The notes: generated from the sequence alone by a model not told the origin. 64,000 bases of DNA from Desertibacillus haloalkaliphilus (GCF_019039105.1 NZ_JAHPIV010000005.1:186001-250000); one strand, 5' to 3'. Shown: positions 53,636-63,022, numbered from the stretch's first letter. Numbers and translations are program-made.

Positions 53636-55144
53636 ATGCTGGAAATGTTGAGTGCTGGATTTTCAGAAATGCTTACGATTTACACAATGAGTTTGATCTT
53701 TATTGGGGTAGCAATGGGGTTAGTGTTTGGATCAATTCCCGGACTCACTGCAACAATGGCGGTTGCCATTTGTTTGCCAATAACCTTTACAATGAGTCCT
53801 AGTGATGGGATGGCATTGTTGATGGGTCTCTATATTGGGGGGGTTTCAGGTGGTTTAATTCCAGCGATTCTATTAAAGCTTCCGGGAACACCTTCATCAA
53901 TATCAAGTACATTTGATGGATATCCAATGGCTCAAAAAGGTCAGGCTGGAAAAGCATTTGGTCTAGCGATCGTTTTCTCATTCCTAGGTGGACTTTTAAG
54001 TATTGCAACTTTAATTCTGATTGCTCCACCATTGGCCCAATTTGCTGTACGTTTTGGACCGATCGAGTACTTTGCAATAACGGTCTTTGCGTTAACACTG
54101 ATTTCAAGTTTATCTGATGGTTCAATTGTTAAAGGGATATTGGCTGCCCTTATCGGGATTTCACTTGCAATGGTAGGTTCTGCACCGATTGATGCATTTC
54201 CTCGCTTTACGTTTGGTATGAATGCTCTTGATGCGGGTTTTAACCTATTACCAGCTCTGATCGGGCTCTTTGCAATTTCTGAATTTTTGAAAACCTCAGA
54301 ATCAAAGGTTAATCCATTAGTTAAAAAGATAAGTTATAAAATTAAAGGCTTTGGGTTTAGTGTTGCTGAGTTTTTTAAGCAGGGATGGAACTTTTTTAGA
54401 TCGGCTTTTATTGGGATTGCGATTGGAATCCTTCCTGGAATTGGAGGGGGTACAGCAAATATTATTGCCTATGCAACAGCGAAAAACCAATCAAAACATC
54501 CTGAAGAGTTTGGCAAAGGTACTCCTGAAGGTGTAGTCGCATCGGAATCTTCGAATAATGCTGCAGTAGGTGGAGCACTCGTTCCGCTGATGGCGTTAGG
54601 AATACCTGGTGACACAGTAACAGCGATGCTTCTCGGTGGGTTAGTCATCCATGGGATACAGCCAGGTCCACTCTTTTTCACATCAAATACTGATATTGTA
54701 TATGGTATATTCGCAGCCCTAATTATTGCGAATATTGCGATGCTTGTATTCTTATTTCTCGGGATGAGATTCTTTGTAAAACTTTTAAGCATTCCAAAGC
54801 ATATTTTATTACCTATTATTCTTGTTCTCTGCGTTGTCGGTGCTTTTGGAGTAAATAACCGTCTATTTGATGTATGGGCACTTCTCTTTTTCGGTGTTCT
54901 TGGTTATCTCCTAATTAAATTGAAATTTCCACTAACGCCAGTGATTCTAGGTTTTATCCTAGGACCAATTGCTGAGACAAATTTGCGTAGAGGATTAATG
55001 CAAACTCAAGGTGATTTCCTTCCATTTTTCACGGAGCCTATAGCAGTGTTTTTCTTCGGAGTAGCCATTGTTTCAGTAGGTTTAAAGATTTGGAAGAATC
55101 ATAGAAAGAAACAAACAGAAATTAATATTTCAGGAGGGGTATAA
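53636..55144 (+). CDS. tctA: Tripartite tricarboxylate transporter large permease TctA
   Basis: This 502-aa permease has about 12 TM helices and the TctA signatures GSIPGLTATMAVAICLPITF and GILPGIGGGTANIIAYATAK. It is the channel-forming partner. AAAGGAGGTGG precedes the ATG, 13 nt after tctB, and the stop overlaps the tctC start. Confidence 0.93.
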   Translation: MLEMLSAGFSEMLTIYTMSLIFIGVAMGLVFGSIPGLTATMAVAICLPITFTMSPSDGMALLMGLYIGGVSGGLIPAILLKLPGTPSSISSTFDGYPMAQKGQAGKAFGLAIVFSFLGGLLSIATLILIAPPLAQFAVRFGPIEYFAITVFALTLISSLSDGSIVKGILAALIGISLAMVGSAPIDAFPRFTFGMNALDAGFNLLPALIGLFAISEFLKTSESKVNPLVKKISYKIKGFGFSVAEFFKQGWNFFRSAFIGIAIGILPGIGGGTANIIAYATAKNQSKHPEEFGKGTPEGVVASESSNNAAVGGALVPLMALGIPGDTVTAMLLGGLVIHGIQPGPLFFTSNTDIVYGIFAALIIANIAMLVFLFLGMRFFVKLLSIPKHILLPIILVLCVVGAFGVNNRLFDVWALLFFGVLGYLLIKLKFPLTPVILGFILGPIAETNLRRGLMQTQGDFLPFFTEPIAVFFFGVAIVSVGLKIWKNHRKKQTEINISGGV

Positions 55145-56157
55145 TGAAGAAAGTATTAGGTTTGTTTGTCGTATTATTATTGATGACTGTAGTAGCTTTA
55201 GGTTGTTCTGGCCAAGAGACACAAGGAGAGCCTAATGAACAAGCGAATGGAGGAAGTGATAATCAAGAAGGAGAAGCAACTTCTGATTATCCAACAAAGC
55301 CAATTGAAGTAATCGTACCAGCAGGAGCAGGTGGAGATACTGATCGAAACACGAGAGCACTAGCACGATATTTAGAAGATGAACTTGGACAATCCATAGT
55401 TGTGTCGAATGTTACAGGAGCAGGTGGAACAGTGGCAACACGACAAGTACTAGACTCAGATCCAGATGGTTACACAGTGTTAGCTTTCCATGATTCGATT
55501 CTACTTAACTATATCTTAGGGTTAGCTGATTTCTCATTTCAAGATTTTGAAGTCGCGGGTGTTAGTGTACAAGACCAAGGGAATACATTTTTAATTAACG
55601 GAGATTCTGAATTTGAAACATTAGATGAATTGATTGAGTTTGCAAAAGATAATCCGAAAGAATTGTCAATTGCAACAGAGTTTGGAGCACATACTCATTT
55701 ACAATTGCTGGCATTTGAAGAAGCAACTGGTGTAGATTTTAACATTGTTGATGTAGGTGGTGCATCGGATAAGATTACTGCACTTCTTGGTGGGCAAGTA
55801 GATGTGAATCCAACACAGTTAGGTTTAGTTAAAGATTATTTAGCATCAGGTGATATGAGAAGTTTAGGCGTATTTGCAGAAGAACGTTTAAATGCAATGC
55901 CGGATGTACCAACTTTTAAAGAGCAAGGCGTTGACGTAATTTTTAACAAATCATTCCTTTGGGCATTCCCACCAGGTACTCCTGAAGAGGTCGTAAATGC
56001 GTTTTCTGAGGCGATGGAGAAAACTGTTACTGAAAATGAGGAGTATAGAGCTGAACTAGAAAACCATGTAGTGACACCGAACTTTATGGGTCCTGAGGAA
56101 GCAATTCAACATTTAGCTGAAACTCAAGAGTTTTATAGTGAGTTACATGCAGAGTAA
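55144..56157 (+). CDS. tctC: Tripartite tricarboxylate transporter substrate-binding protein TctC (Bug family)
   Basis: This 337-aa lipoprotein has a lipobox (ALGCSG), a low-complexity linker and the Bug-family core: PIEVIVPAGAGGDTDRNTRAL, TGAGGTVATRQVL and MPDVPTFKEQGVDVI. It captures the substrate for TctAB. The ATG overlaps the tctA stop (TAATG). Confidence 0.93.
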   Translation: MKKVLGLFVVLLLMTVVALGCSGQETQGEPNEQANGGSDNQEGEATSDYPTKPIEVIVPAGAGGDTDRNTRALARYLEDELGQSIVVSNVTGAGGTVATRQVLDSDPDGYTVLAFHDSILLNYILGLADFSFQDFEVAGVSVQDQGNTFLINGDSEFETLDELIEFAKDNPKELSIATEFGAHTHLQLLAFEEATGVDFNIVDVGGASDKITALLGGQVDVNPTQLGLVKDYLASGDMRSLGVFAEERLNAMPDVPTFKEQGVDVIFNKSFLWAFPPGTPEEVVNAFSEAMEKTVTENEEYRAELENHVVTPNFMGPEEAIQHLAETQEFYSELHAE

Positions 56158-56250
56158 GTGATTATAAACTGTTAAGCTTATTTCAACCTTTCCCTTTATT
56201 ATCTTTAAATTATATGCAATCGGATAGTAGGACAATCTTTCTTATCATAA

Positions 56251-56296
56251 GGGGCTGTTCCAGGTCATTTCATATGATCTGGAACAGCCTTTTTTT
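56251..56296 (+). terminator. Terminator of the aldarate operon
   Basis: GGCTGTTCCAG and CTGGAACAGCC form an 11-bp stem followed by TTTTTTT. The following 170 bp to the next start hold no other clear element. Confidence 0.92.
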
Positions 56297-56470
56297 GTTA
56301 ACTATTATTTGAGAGGTTTGGGTTTGTCATTGCATAAATTACTTCTAGCATGAAAAGTACCTAAAATGGTGAAAACAATCAATCTATAAAATGTGTTTGT
56401 TAATAGGTATAGTTAGAGTCCAATTGGTCAATAGTTATAATAACAAAAAATTTTGCGAGGAGATTATTCT

Positions 56471-56938
56471 ATGGCGAATAGGAAGAAAAAAAGGTTATTA
56501 GCTATTGGTAGTTTTCTGCTAGGGTTTGGGTTTTTAGGTGCAATGGACGGCATTATCTTTCACCAGCTCTTGCAGTGGCATAGTGTTATTATGGATACAG
56601 ATCGGGCGGGGCAAATCATAAGTGATGGAATCTTTCATTTTGCGACAACCGTTACGCTTGTTGTTGGTGGCATCTTATTGTGGTTAGCTGGAAATCCTGC
56701 AGACCTTTCGCGAGGGGTTAGGTTAGTTATCGGTGGCTTTTTAATTGGAGGTGGGATTTTTAATTTAGTTGAAGGAATTATTAACCACCATATTCTGCAA
56801 ATCCATCGGGTTCGTCCAGCAGCTGATCATCCACTAGTCTATGACCTAGCATTTCTAGCATCAGGAGCTATTCTATTAATTGTTGGTATCATTATTCGTC
56901 GAAAAGGTAAGGAAGAGAACACAACAGTTAGTGCATAA
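56471..56938 (+). CDS. DUF2243 membrane protein
   Basis: This 155-aa protein has four TM helices and the DUF2243 pattern of paired histidine motifs: MDGIIFHQLLQWHSVI near residue 25 and VEGIINHHILQIHRVRP later. The histidines suggest metal or haem-related binding, but no function is established. ATG 56471 follows GAGGAG. The next gene starts 27 nt after its stop, so the two are probably one unit. Confidence 0.82.
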   Translation: MANRKKKRLLAIGSFLLGFGFLGAMDGIIFHQLLQWHSVIMDTDRAGQIISDGIFHFATTVTLVVGGILLWLAGNPADLSRGVRLVIGGFLIGGGIFNLVEGIINHHILQIHRVRPAADHPLVYDLAFLASGAILLIVGIIIRRKGKEENTTVSA

Positions 56939-56965
56939 AGTATGGAAACGAATGGAGGAGTTGAG

Positions 56966-57412
56966 ATGTATAGAATTGTTAGTTTCTTTGTCATTTTTTC
57001 ATTTGTGACCGTTGTTTTATATTTTTATAATGAAAGCAGACATCATTATACGTCCAATCACAAAGGGCTTCATGAGCAAATTGAAATTCCCAGTGACGTC
57101 TCGGTTCCTGCGATTGATGGTATGATAACTCGAGACTACTCCGGTTCGTGGTTGTTAAAAGTTGAAACGGAGAACTTTGAGTTTGCTCCTGAGAAGGCAG
57201 GGATCGAGACAGAAAGTTTTCACGAAGGCCATGCTCACCTGTATATCAACGGTGAGCAGCTAAACCGTTTATATGGTGAATATTATAATATCGGCGAACT
57301 AAATGCAGGTACATATGAGGTTATAGTTTCCCTTCATGCCAATAACCATGGCGCACTTACATATAACGGAGAAATGATTGCCTTTGAGGAAACGGTGGAG
57401 GTCGAGAAGTAA
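56966..57412 (+). CDS. Membrane-anchored or secreted protein of unknown function
   Basis: This 148-aa protein has an N-terminal hydrophobic anchor (residues 3-22) and a beta-rich outer domain containing FEFAPEKAGIET, EGHAHLYINGEQLNRLYGEYY and a repeat of LHANNHG histidines. The histidine- and glycine-rich strands recall small cupredoxin-like or copper-related domains, but I recognise no named family. It follows the DUF2243 gene with GGAGG before the ATG; a link with metal or respiratory function is inference. Confidence 0.6.
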   Translation: MYRIVSFFVIFSFVTVVLYFYNESRHHYTSNHKGLHEQIEIPSDVSVPAIDGMITRDYSGSWLLKVETENFEFAPEKAGIETESFHEGHAHLYINGEQLNRLYGEYYNIGELNAGTYEVIVSLHANNHGALTYNGEMIAFEETVEVEK

Positions 57413-57434
57413 GGCTTTGAAATTAAGTTAGGAA

Positions 57435-57464
57435 CTTGTATCATAACATCAGTCATGATACAAG
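57435..57464 (+). terminator. Hairpin terminator after the secreted protein gene
   Basis: CTTGTATCAT and ATGATACAAG form a perfect 10-bp stem, then TTTCATT. It also lies downstream of the convergent aminotransferase gene. Confidence 0.7.
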
Positions 57465-57518
57465 TTTCATTATGCTTACAGAATTTATGTCTCCTTGCGC
57501 ATGATAGGGAGAAGTGTA

Positions 57519-58700
57519 TTAATCCGTTGAGAACAGGTCTAATTTTTCGATGCGCTTGGCCGCTTCGAGTAGAACATCCTCATCGCTTAATAAACCAACA
57601 CGCACATACCCTTCTCCATGATCACCGAAGCCAATGCCTGGTGCAACGGCAACCTGTGCCTTTTCTAATAATAAATCAGCGAAAGTTTCTGATGTATAGC
57701 CTTCTGGTACAGGGAGCCAAGCAAAGAATGATCCTTGTGGAGCTTTTACGTTCCAACCGATGTTTTGCAAAGCTGAAATAAATGTATTCCGTCTGCTTTC
57801 ATATCGTTGGACTAATTCATCGACACAGTCTTGTGGACCGAGTAATGCTTTTGCTGCAGCTTCTTGGATGCCGCCATATAGGCTGCAATGGAGGTGGTCT
57901 TGAATAAGGTTGATCGCTTCAATCACACTAGGGTTTCCGACAGCAAAGCCAACTCTCCAGCCAGCCATATTGTAAGTTTTAGACATTGTAATCATTTCAA
58001 CCCCAACATCTTTTGCACCGGGAACCTCTAACATGCTTAGTGGCTTCTTTCCATCGAAACCAATGGCTCCGTATGCAAAATCATGGACAATACAAATATC
58101 ATGTTTGTTGCCTATTTCAATTGCATCTTGGAATAAAGCTTCTGTAGCGGTCGCGCCAGTTGGATTATTTGGATAGTTTAAAAACATCAATTTTGATTTT
58201 TGAAGATCATTCTTATGTAGTTGTGAAAAGTCAGGGAGAAAGTCATGTTCTGCTTTGAGCGGCATAAATGACATGTTTGCACCTGCAAGGGCAATACCAG
58301 ACCAATAATCAGGATAACCAGGGTCAGGTACAAGAGCTACATCCCCTTGATTTAATAAGCATTGGCTAACTTCAACGAGACCAGCTTTTGCACCCATTAG
58401 TACGGCCACTTCTTTTTCAGGATCAACCTCAACACCGTATTCGCGTTTGTAGTAAGTGGCAACAGCCTCCTTTAAAAAGGAGTAGCCACGAAATGGCGAG
58501 TATTTCGAATAAAGAGGGTTCTCTGCTGCTTCTTGTAATGCTTTGATGATGTGTGGTGCTGTTGGTTGATCAGGGTTCCCTTGGCCTAAGTTGATAATGT
58601 CGTCATGCTTTGTTTTTGCAGCTGCTACTTTGTTAACTAGCTTGGCAAAGAATTGTTTTGGAAGTCCTTGGATCATTTCTGAGTGTTCAAATGTCTTCAT
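57519..58700 (-). CDS. PLP-dependent aminotransferase (class I/II, MtnE/DapL-like)
   Basis: This 393-aa fold-type I aminotransferase has NLGQGNPDQP, LNYPNNPTGA, and the PLP lysine in MITMSKTYNMAGWRVGFAVG. It resembles the Bacillus YkrV/MtnE and related enzymes that act on methionine or aromatic amino acids. It lies beside the methionine importer genes, which favours a sulfur amino acid role, but a terminator (58786-58821) separates them. ATG 58700 follows AGAGGTG. Confidence 0.82.
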   Translation of the reverse strand: MKTFEHSEMIQGLPKQFFAKLVNKVAAAKTKHDDIINLGQGNPDQPTAPHIIKALQEAAENPLYSKYSPFRGYSFLKEAVATYYKREYGVEVDPEKEVAVLMGAKAGLVEVSQCLLNQGDVALVPDPGYPDYWSGIALAGANMSFMPLKAEHDFLPDFSQLHKNDLQKSKLMFLNYPNNPTGATATEALFQDAIEIGNKHDICIVHDFAYGAIGFDGKKPLSMLEVPGAKDVGVEMITMSKTYNMAGWRVGFAVGNPSVIEAINLIQDHLHCSLYGGIQEAAAKALLGPQDCVDELVQRYESRRNTFISALQNIGWNVKAPQGSFFAWLPVPEGYTSETFADLLLEKAQVAVAPGIGFGDHGEGYVRVGLLSDEDVLLEAAKRIEKLDLFSTD

Positions 58701-58785
58701 AGTTACACCTCTCAAACCTTTAAATTCATATATCAATTGTAACAATTTTCAGATAACCTGTATGGGGTTCATACAAGAAATCTTA

Positions 58786-58821
58786 AGAAAAAAACGCCAG
58801 TAGGTGAACTGACGTTTTTTT
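58786..58821 (-). terminator. Terminator of the met operon
   Basis: AACGTCAGT and ACTGGCGTT (minus strand, one G-T/mismatch) form a stem with TTTTTTT on both sides, so it can act both ways. It closes metQ and insulates the aminotransferase gene. Confidence 0.85.
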
Positions 58822-58824
58822 GTG

Positions 58825-59664
58825 TTAATTTAACATCCATTCAGGTTTTCCAAACCCTTGGAACTCTTCGTCAATGACTTGTTCAAATGCATCTGACTCA
58901 ACAACGGCTTTAATGTCTTCAACAAATCGTTCCTCTAGATCACTTGTGTTAACGACCACACGGTTACGATAATCATCTGGCATTGTTTCTAATTGCAGTG
59001 CATCTAGTAAATCCATTTGTGCAGCAAGTGCGAAATTTCCAGGTACTGCTGAGAGATCTACACTATCTACAGCGCGTGGTAATTGAGCGGCTTCAATTGG
59101 AGAAAAATTTAGGTTTTTCACATTTTCTTCGACGTCTCTTTCTGAGATTGTTAAGGGATTAGCCTCTTCATTAACTGTAATTAATCCTGCTTCCTCAAGC
59201 ATGAGCAATGCACGTGCTAAATTAGTTGGATCGTTTGGAACCGCAATTTCAGCCCCATCTTCAATTTCATCCATCGAATCAAACTTGTTTGAGTAAATAC
59301 CCATTGGGGCAGTAGGAACAACTACAACCTCGGATAAATCTAGATTGTTACCTTCAGCAAAGTTCTCCATGTAAATCTTATGCTGAAATAGGTTAGCATC
59401 GATTGACCCGTTACCTAATGCAGTGTTTGGTTGAATATAGTCATTAAATTCAATCACATCAACTGTATAACCTTGTTCTTCTAAGCCGGGTTGAATGGCT
59501 TTGGTAACCATGTCGCTATATGGACCAGATGTTGCACCAATCGTTAAAGTCCCTTTGTCATCTGCTTGTCCAGAGTCTTGAGCTGCTTCTTCAGAGCTGT
59601 TTGAGCATGCTGCAACTAACGCAATCATTAGACATGAAAATAAAAATAATTTCAATTTGTTCAT
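58825..59664 (-). CDS. metQ: Methionine-binding lipoprotein MetQ
   Basis: This 279-aa NlpA-family lipoprotein has a lipobox (LVAACSNSS), then the MetQ core GPYSDMVTKAIQPGLEEQGY, EFNDYIQPNTALGNGSIDANLFQH and VPNDPTNLARALLMLEEAGLI. It captures D- and L-methionine for MetNP. GGAG precedes the ATG at 59664. Confidence 0.94.
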   Translation of the reverse strand: MNKLKLFLFSCLMIALVAACSNSSEEAAQDSGQADDKGTLTIGATSGPYSDMVTKAIQPGLEEQGYTVDVIEFNDYIQPNTALGNGSIDANLFQHKIYMENFAEGNNLDLSEVVVVPTAPMGIYSNKFDSMDEIEDGAEIAVPNDPTNLARALLMLEEAGLITVNEEANPLTISERDVEENVKNLNFSPIEAAQLPRAVDSVDLSAVPGNFALAAQMDLLDALQLETMPDDYRNRVVVNTSDLEERFVEDIKAVVESDAFEQVIDEEFQGFGKPEWMLN

Positions 59665-59757
59665 TTTTTATTCTCCTTTTTGAATGTATTTTGCCGATAA
59701 GGCGAATGTATATTGTCTTTTTAGTTAATAAAACTAAAAATTTAAATCACTAAACAA

Positions 59758-60420
59758 CTATCTTTTATCGACCGTGCGGGCGATGTAGTCCCCAGCATAC
59801 TGAATGAACTGAACTAGGCAAATTAAGATAATGATTGTTGTAAACATGACCGTATTATCGTAACGGTAGTAGCCAAATCGAATGGCTAAATCACCAATTC
59901 CCCCACCACCAACGATACCTGCCATGGCAGAGTAACCAATTAAACTAATCGTAGTGATCGTCAAGCCTTGGATAATTCCTGGCCTTGCCTCTGGTAATAA
60001 GACATCCTTGATAATCATCCATGGTGTTGCCCCAACAGCGATTGCCGCTTCGACAACACCTTTATCAATTTTTCTGACTGCCGATTCTACGATTCTAGCA
60101 AAGAAGGGAATCGCTGCCACTGACAGTGAAACGGATGCTGCAGTTGGTCCAATTGTGGTACCAGTAATCCATTGCGTAAATGGTAACAGGGCTACGAGTA
60201 AAATAATAAAAGGAATGGATCGAACTAAATTTACAAAAACACCAACGAATGATTTGATGACTTTGTTCTCTAAAAATAAATCACGATCTGTAACAAATAG
60301 AAGAATACCTAGTGGTAAACCAAAAAGAATGGCAATACTTAAAGATATGATAACCATATAAAGAGTTTCGAAAAAAGCTTTATTTAACTCCGGCCATAAC
60401 TCGATTAGTGCTTCTACCAT
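59758..60420 (-). CDS. metP: Methionine ABC transporter permease
   Basis: This 220-aa permease has five TM helices and the ABC contact loop EAAIAVGATPWMIIKDVLLPEA. Its start overlaps the metN end by 41 bp, and GGAGG precedes the ATG. It is called MetI in E. coli and MetP in B. subtilis. Confidence 0.94.
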   Translation of the reverse strand: MVEALIELWPELNKAFFETLYMVIISLSIAILFGLPLGILLFVTDRDLFLENKVIKSFVGVFVNLVRSIPFIILLVALLPFTQWITGTTIGPTAASVSLSVAAIPFFARIVESAVRKIDKGVVEAAIAVGATPWMIIKDVLLPEARPGIIQGLTITTISLIGYSAMAGIVGGGGIGDLAIRFGYYRYDNTVMFTTIIILICLVQFIQYAGDYIARTVDKR

Positions 60421-61423
60421 ATTTAATCACCTCCACCCCTTGTGTACGGTTCCTTAAATAGCTTAGTAAATCTTCTATTTCTTTACCGTCCCCTCTTAGT
60501 TCCATAACAAAAATACCAAGAGGTTTTTCTTTGATATATTCAATCTTACCGTGTAGGATATTTCCTTTAACTTGAAACTTTTGGAGGACATCAGAAACGA
60601 CCGACTCTTCAGCAATTGCCCCTTGAAACTGTAGTTTAATGATTGTTCCATTACAGTTGTCAGTTAAATGTTGCGGTAGTTCAAACTGTAAAACACTTTG
60701 AATGAAATCTTGAGTAAGATTTTCTTTTGGATTTGCAAAGATATCATAGACGGGACCTGTTTCAATCACTTGTCCATTTTGCATAACGGCAATCTGATCA
60801 CAAATCTCTTTGACAACTTCCATTTCATGAGTAATTAAAACAATTGTTAGCCCTAGCTCTTGATTAATTTTTTTTAAGAGGTTCAATATGGATTTTGTTG
60901 TACTAGGGTCTAGTGCTGACGTTGCCTCATCACATAAAAGCACTTTCGGATCATTGGCAAGAGCTCGAGCAATCCCCACTCGTTGCTTTTGTCCACCACT
61001 TAATTGGGAGGGGTAATAGTTTTTCTTATCAGCTAACCCAACCATCTCTAAAAGTTCATCGACTCGTTTTTCAATATCTGCTTTAGATTTTTTTGCTGCT
61101 TTTAAGGCGAAAGCAATGTTATCAAATACAGTTTTTGAGCTCGTTAAGTGAAAGTGTTGAAAGATCATTCCGATCTTTTGTCGGGCATCACGGAGTTGTT
61201 TATTATTCAGTTCAACAAGGTTTACGCCATTGATTTTAACGGCTCCTGAAGTAGGCTTTTCCATTAAATTCAAGCAGCGTAATAAAGAACTTTTACCAGC
61301 ACCGCTGTAACCAACGATTCCAAAAATATTTCCGTGATTAATGTCCAATGATACATTGTCAACACCTCGAACGGTCCCTTTTTTCGATTTATACTCTTTC
61401 ACTAAATTGTTGATTTCGATCAT
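60380..61423 (-). CDS. metN: Methionine ABC transporter ATPase
   Basis: This 347-aa ATPase has Walker [10 protein letters not shown], signature [19 protein letters not shown], Walker [13 protein letters not shown] and a C-terminal NIL domain (residues about 265-340) that senses methionine and inhibits transport. ATG 61423 follows AGGTGAG. The longer frame to 61519 runs into the riboswitch terminator and is rejected. It is the first gene of metN-metP-metQ, under a SAM riboswitch. Confidence 0.94.
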   Translation of the reverse strand: MIEINNLVKEYKSKKGTVRGVDNVSLDINHGNIFGIVGYSGAGKSSLLRCLNLMEKPTSGAVKINGVNLVELNNKQLRDARQKIGMIFQHFHLTSSKTVFDNIAFALKAAKKSKADIEKRVDELLEMVGLADKKNYYPSQLSGGQKQRVGIARALANDPKVLLCDEATSALDPSTTKSILNLLKKINQELGLTIVLITHEMEVVKEICDQIAVMQNGQVIETGPVYDIFANPKENLTQDFIQSVLQFELPQHLTDNCNGTIIKLQFQGAIAEESVVSDVLQKFQVKGNILHGKIEYIKEKPLGIFVMELRGDGKEIEDLLSYLRNRTQGVEVIKYGRSTNRVMAGVK

Positions 61424-61500
61424 ATGCTCACCTACTTTTAGTAAAAATTTTTTTGAATAATAACCATATTCATTTGGGATCGCTACCGGGATTGATAAAA

Positions 61501-61536
61501 TAAAAACTGCTTCTTTCACCTTAAGAAAGAAGCAGT
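61501..61536 (-). terminator. Terminator of the SAM riboswitch
   Basis: ACTGCTTCTTTC and GAAAGAAGCAGT form a 12-bp stem followed on the minus strand by TTTTTATTTT. It sits between the aptamer and metN. Confidence 0.9.
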
Positions 61537-61550
61537 ACGAATTTATTCGT

Positions 61551-61659
61551 TCTCCTCATCTCCCAGAATGAAACATTCTGCAGGAAGTAGCACCGTTCCA
61601 AAAAATGGAGGTTGCCGGACGTCATAGGGCCTGATCCCTCAGTCACTCTTGATAAGAGT
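61551..61659 (-). ncRNA. SAM-I riboswitch (S-box)
   Basis: The minus strand reads CTCTTATCAAGAGTGACTGA, then GGGATCAGGCCCTATGA, CGTCCGGCAACCTCC, a P3 stem, GGTGCTACTTCCTGCAG and closing GATGAGGAG. This is the S-box core with kink-turn and pseudoknot. High SAM would favour the terminator and switch off metNPQ. Confidence 0.95.
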
Positions 61660-61690
61660 TATAAAGTTCTAAAAATTAAGATTGATTAAA

Positions 61691-61719
61691 TGTTAAATTA
61701 AATAAAACATATTGTCAAC
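61691..61719 (-). promoter_or_regulatory. Promoter of the metNPQ operon
   Basis: On the minus strand TTGACA (61714-61719), a 17-bp spacer and TAACAT (61691-61696), about 30 bp before the S-box. Confidence 0.75.
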
Positions 61720-61905
61720 AACCATTTTTGAGTCTATACCTAATATAGCGCTTACATTGTTGTGACCAAAGGAAATAGAAAATCAATATTTTTGAATAGT
61801 AATTTTGTGTAAAAGAAGGGTGGGGGGAATGAGTGTGTAAGAACTGACTGTTGTAGAAGCTTTGAGTTGACCGGTTATGTGATGAAAGTTTCAAAGCCAT
61901 AAAAT

Positions 61906-61934
61906 AAAGGGATAGACATTACGTCTATCCCTTA
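61906..61934 (-). terminator. Terminator of the YjcZ-family gene
   Basis: AAGGGATAGAC and GTCTATCCCTT form an 11-bp stem with a five-base loop. On the minus strand it is followed by TATTTTATGG. Confidence 0.75.
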
Positions 61935-61945
61935 TGGTTCTTATA

Positions 61946-62047
61946 TTAGTAGCCTACAAATGCTGCACCAACGATGATTAATAGAATAAACAACACGACG
62001 ATTAACGCGAATCCACCTGTATAACCTGCTCCTACATGTGCGCTCAT
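61946..62047 (-). CDS. YjcZ family sporulation protein, 33 aa
   Basis: A 33-codon frame begins at ATG 62047, 9 nt after AAGGAGG. The product starts MSAHVGAGYTGGFALIVVLF and ends VGAAFVGY: a short glycine-rich head and a single hydrophobic helix, the classic YjcZ family pattern found in many copies in Bacillus genomes. These proteins are made in sporulation or mature spores; a biochemical role is not known. It ends at a terminator 12 nt after the stop. Confidence 0.9.
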   Translation of the reverse strand: MSAHVGAGYTGGFALIVVLFILLIIVGAAFVGY

Positions 62048-62194
62048 GAATGAAAACCTCCTTTGAGATAATGAGTGTCTTTTGAGCGACTTACAATACA
62101 TAATCTATGTAGGATGAGAAATATTGTTTGGGCAAATAACCTAAAATTACATAATTGGGTGATTGCCTAATGATTAGAGTGATAATGCAGCGGA

Positions 62195-62338
62195 TTAACG
62201 ATGATTGACACGTTTGGCTAGTAGCTGTTTGACTTCGTTATAGGTGAGGCCGGATTGGCGATTTTTTCGTTTTACCTCATCAATGTTTGTTCCAGCAACC
62301 GTATAGTTACCAGTTTTGTTGTTGTTATTTGAAAGCAT
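62195..62338 (-). CDS. Small acid-soluble spore protein-like peptide, 47 aa
   Basis: A 47-codon frame from ATG 62338 has AGGTG 5 nt upstream. The product is small, basic and Asn-rich, with TVAGTNIDEVKRKNRQSGLT and then YNEVKQLLAKR. The T-N-xEVKxxNxQS phrase recalls gamma-type small acid-soluble spore proteins. It lies just downstream of the 185-aa membrane protein and may share its transcript. Family assignment is tentative. Confidence 0.65.
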   Translation of the reverse strand: MLSNNNNKTGNYTVAGTNIDEVKRKNRQSGLTYNEVKQLLAKRVNHR

Positions 62339-62358
62339 GTGAACACCTCGTTTTTTCT

Positions 62359-62916
62359 TTAAAGTGGCTTACTTTCATTGTTGTTATTCTTGATTTTTTT
62401 TAGTGAGACCTTGGAAATGATTTTTTGAAACGGCATAGAAAGAACGGGTTTTGGTAGATGTTCCATCTGGTTTGAGCGATTAATAAAGACGAAAAATCCG
62501 GTGACGGTCCAGCATGTAGCAATGGACAATAATGTCAGCATCAACGGGTGCTCAGTTAGGTTCGCTAAGAGCATATACGTGCTGTAACATGCGATGATAG
62601 CAAGAAGAATAATAAAAAAAGGATGAGAGTAAAGGAACAGTTCAATAGCAAGTAGCGAGAGCGTCATTCCAAGTAATGAAAACCCTGTATGCTTGTTGAA
62701 GGGGGCTGGTACCTGCTTTGAAATGACCTCTCCAATAAGCCATAGGTTTACGACAGGAATGAAAGCAAGCCAAGCACAGGGGACTTGTTGACGTTTAGCG
62801 ATTTTGAATAAGCCATACGTACCGAATAGGTATGAATTGAGAATGATGAGAATGACAAGGATGGTTAATGTGAGTGCTGTATGTACAAATGTCGTTAAGA
62901 ATTGTCCGACAGTCAA
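62359..62916 (-). CDS. Integral membrane protein of unknown function
   Basis: This 185-aa protein has four or five TM helices and a basic, Lys- and Asn-rich tail. The phrase VPCAWLAFIPVVNLWLIGEV is common in small Bacillus membrane proteins of unknown role. It starts at TTG 62916, 9 nt after GGAGG. It precedes the SASP-like gene on the same strand. Confidence 0.65.
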   Translation of the reverse strand: MTVGQFLTTFVHTALTLTILVILIILNSYLFGTYGLFKIAKRQQVPCAWLAFIPVVNLWLIGEVISKQVPAPFNKHTGFSLLGMTLSLLAIELFLYSHPFFIILLAIIACYSTYMLLANLTEHPLMLTLLSIATCWTVTGFFVFINRSNQMEHLPKPVLSMPFQKIISKVSLKKIKNNNNESKPL

Positions 62917-63022
62917 AAGGACGCACCTCCTTTTTCGTTGAATGGCTTTTCATGGCTCTTTTGATTTATATGCTCGTACCTTATCGTTTAGGCATCAAAA
63001 TTAACAGTGATACACAAAAATG

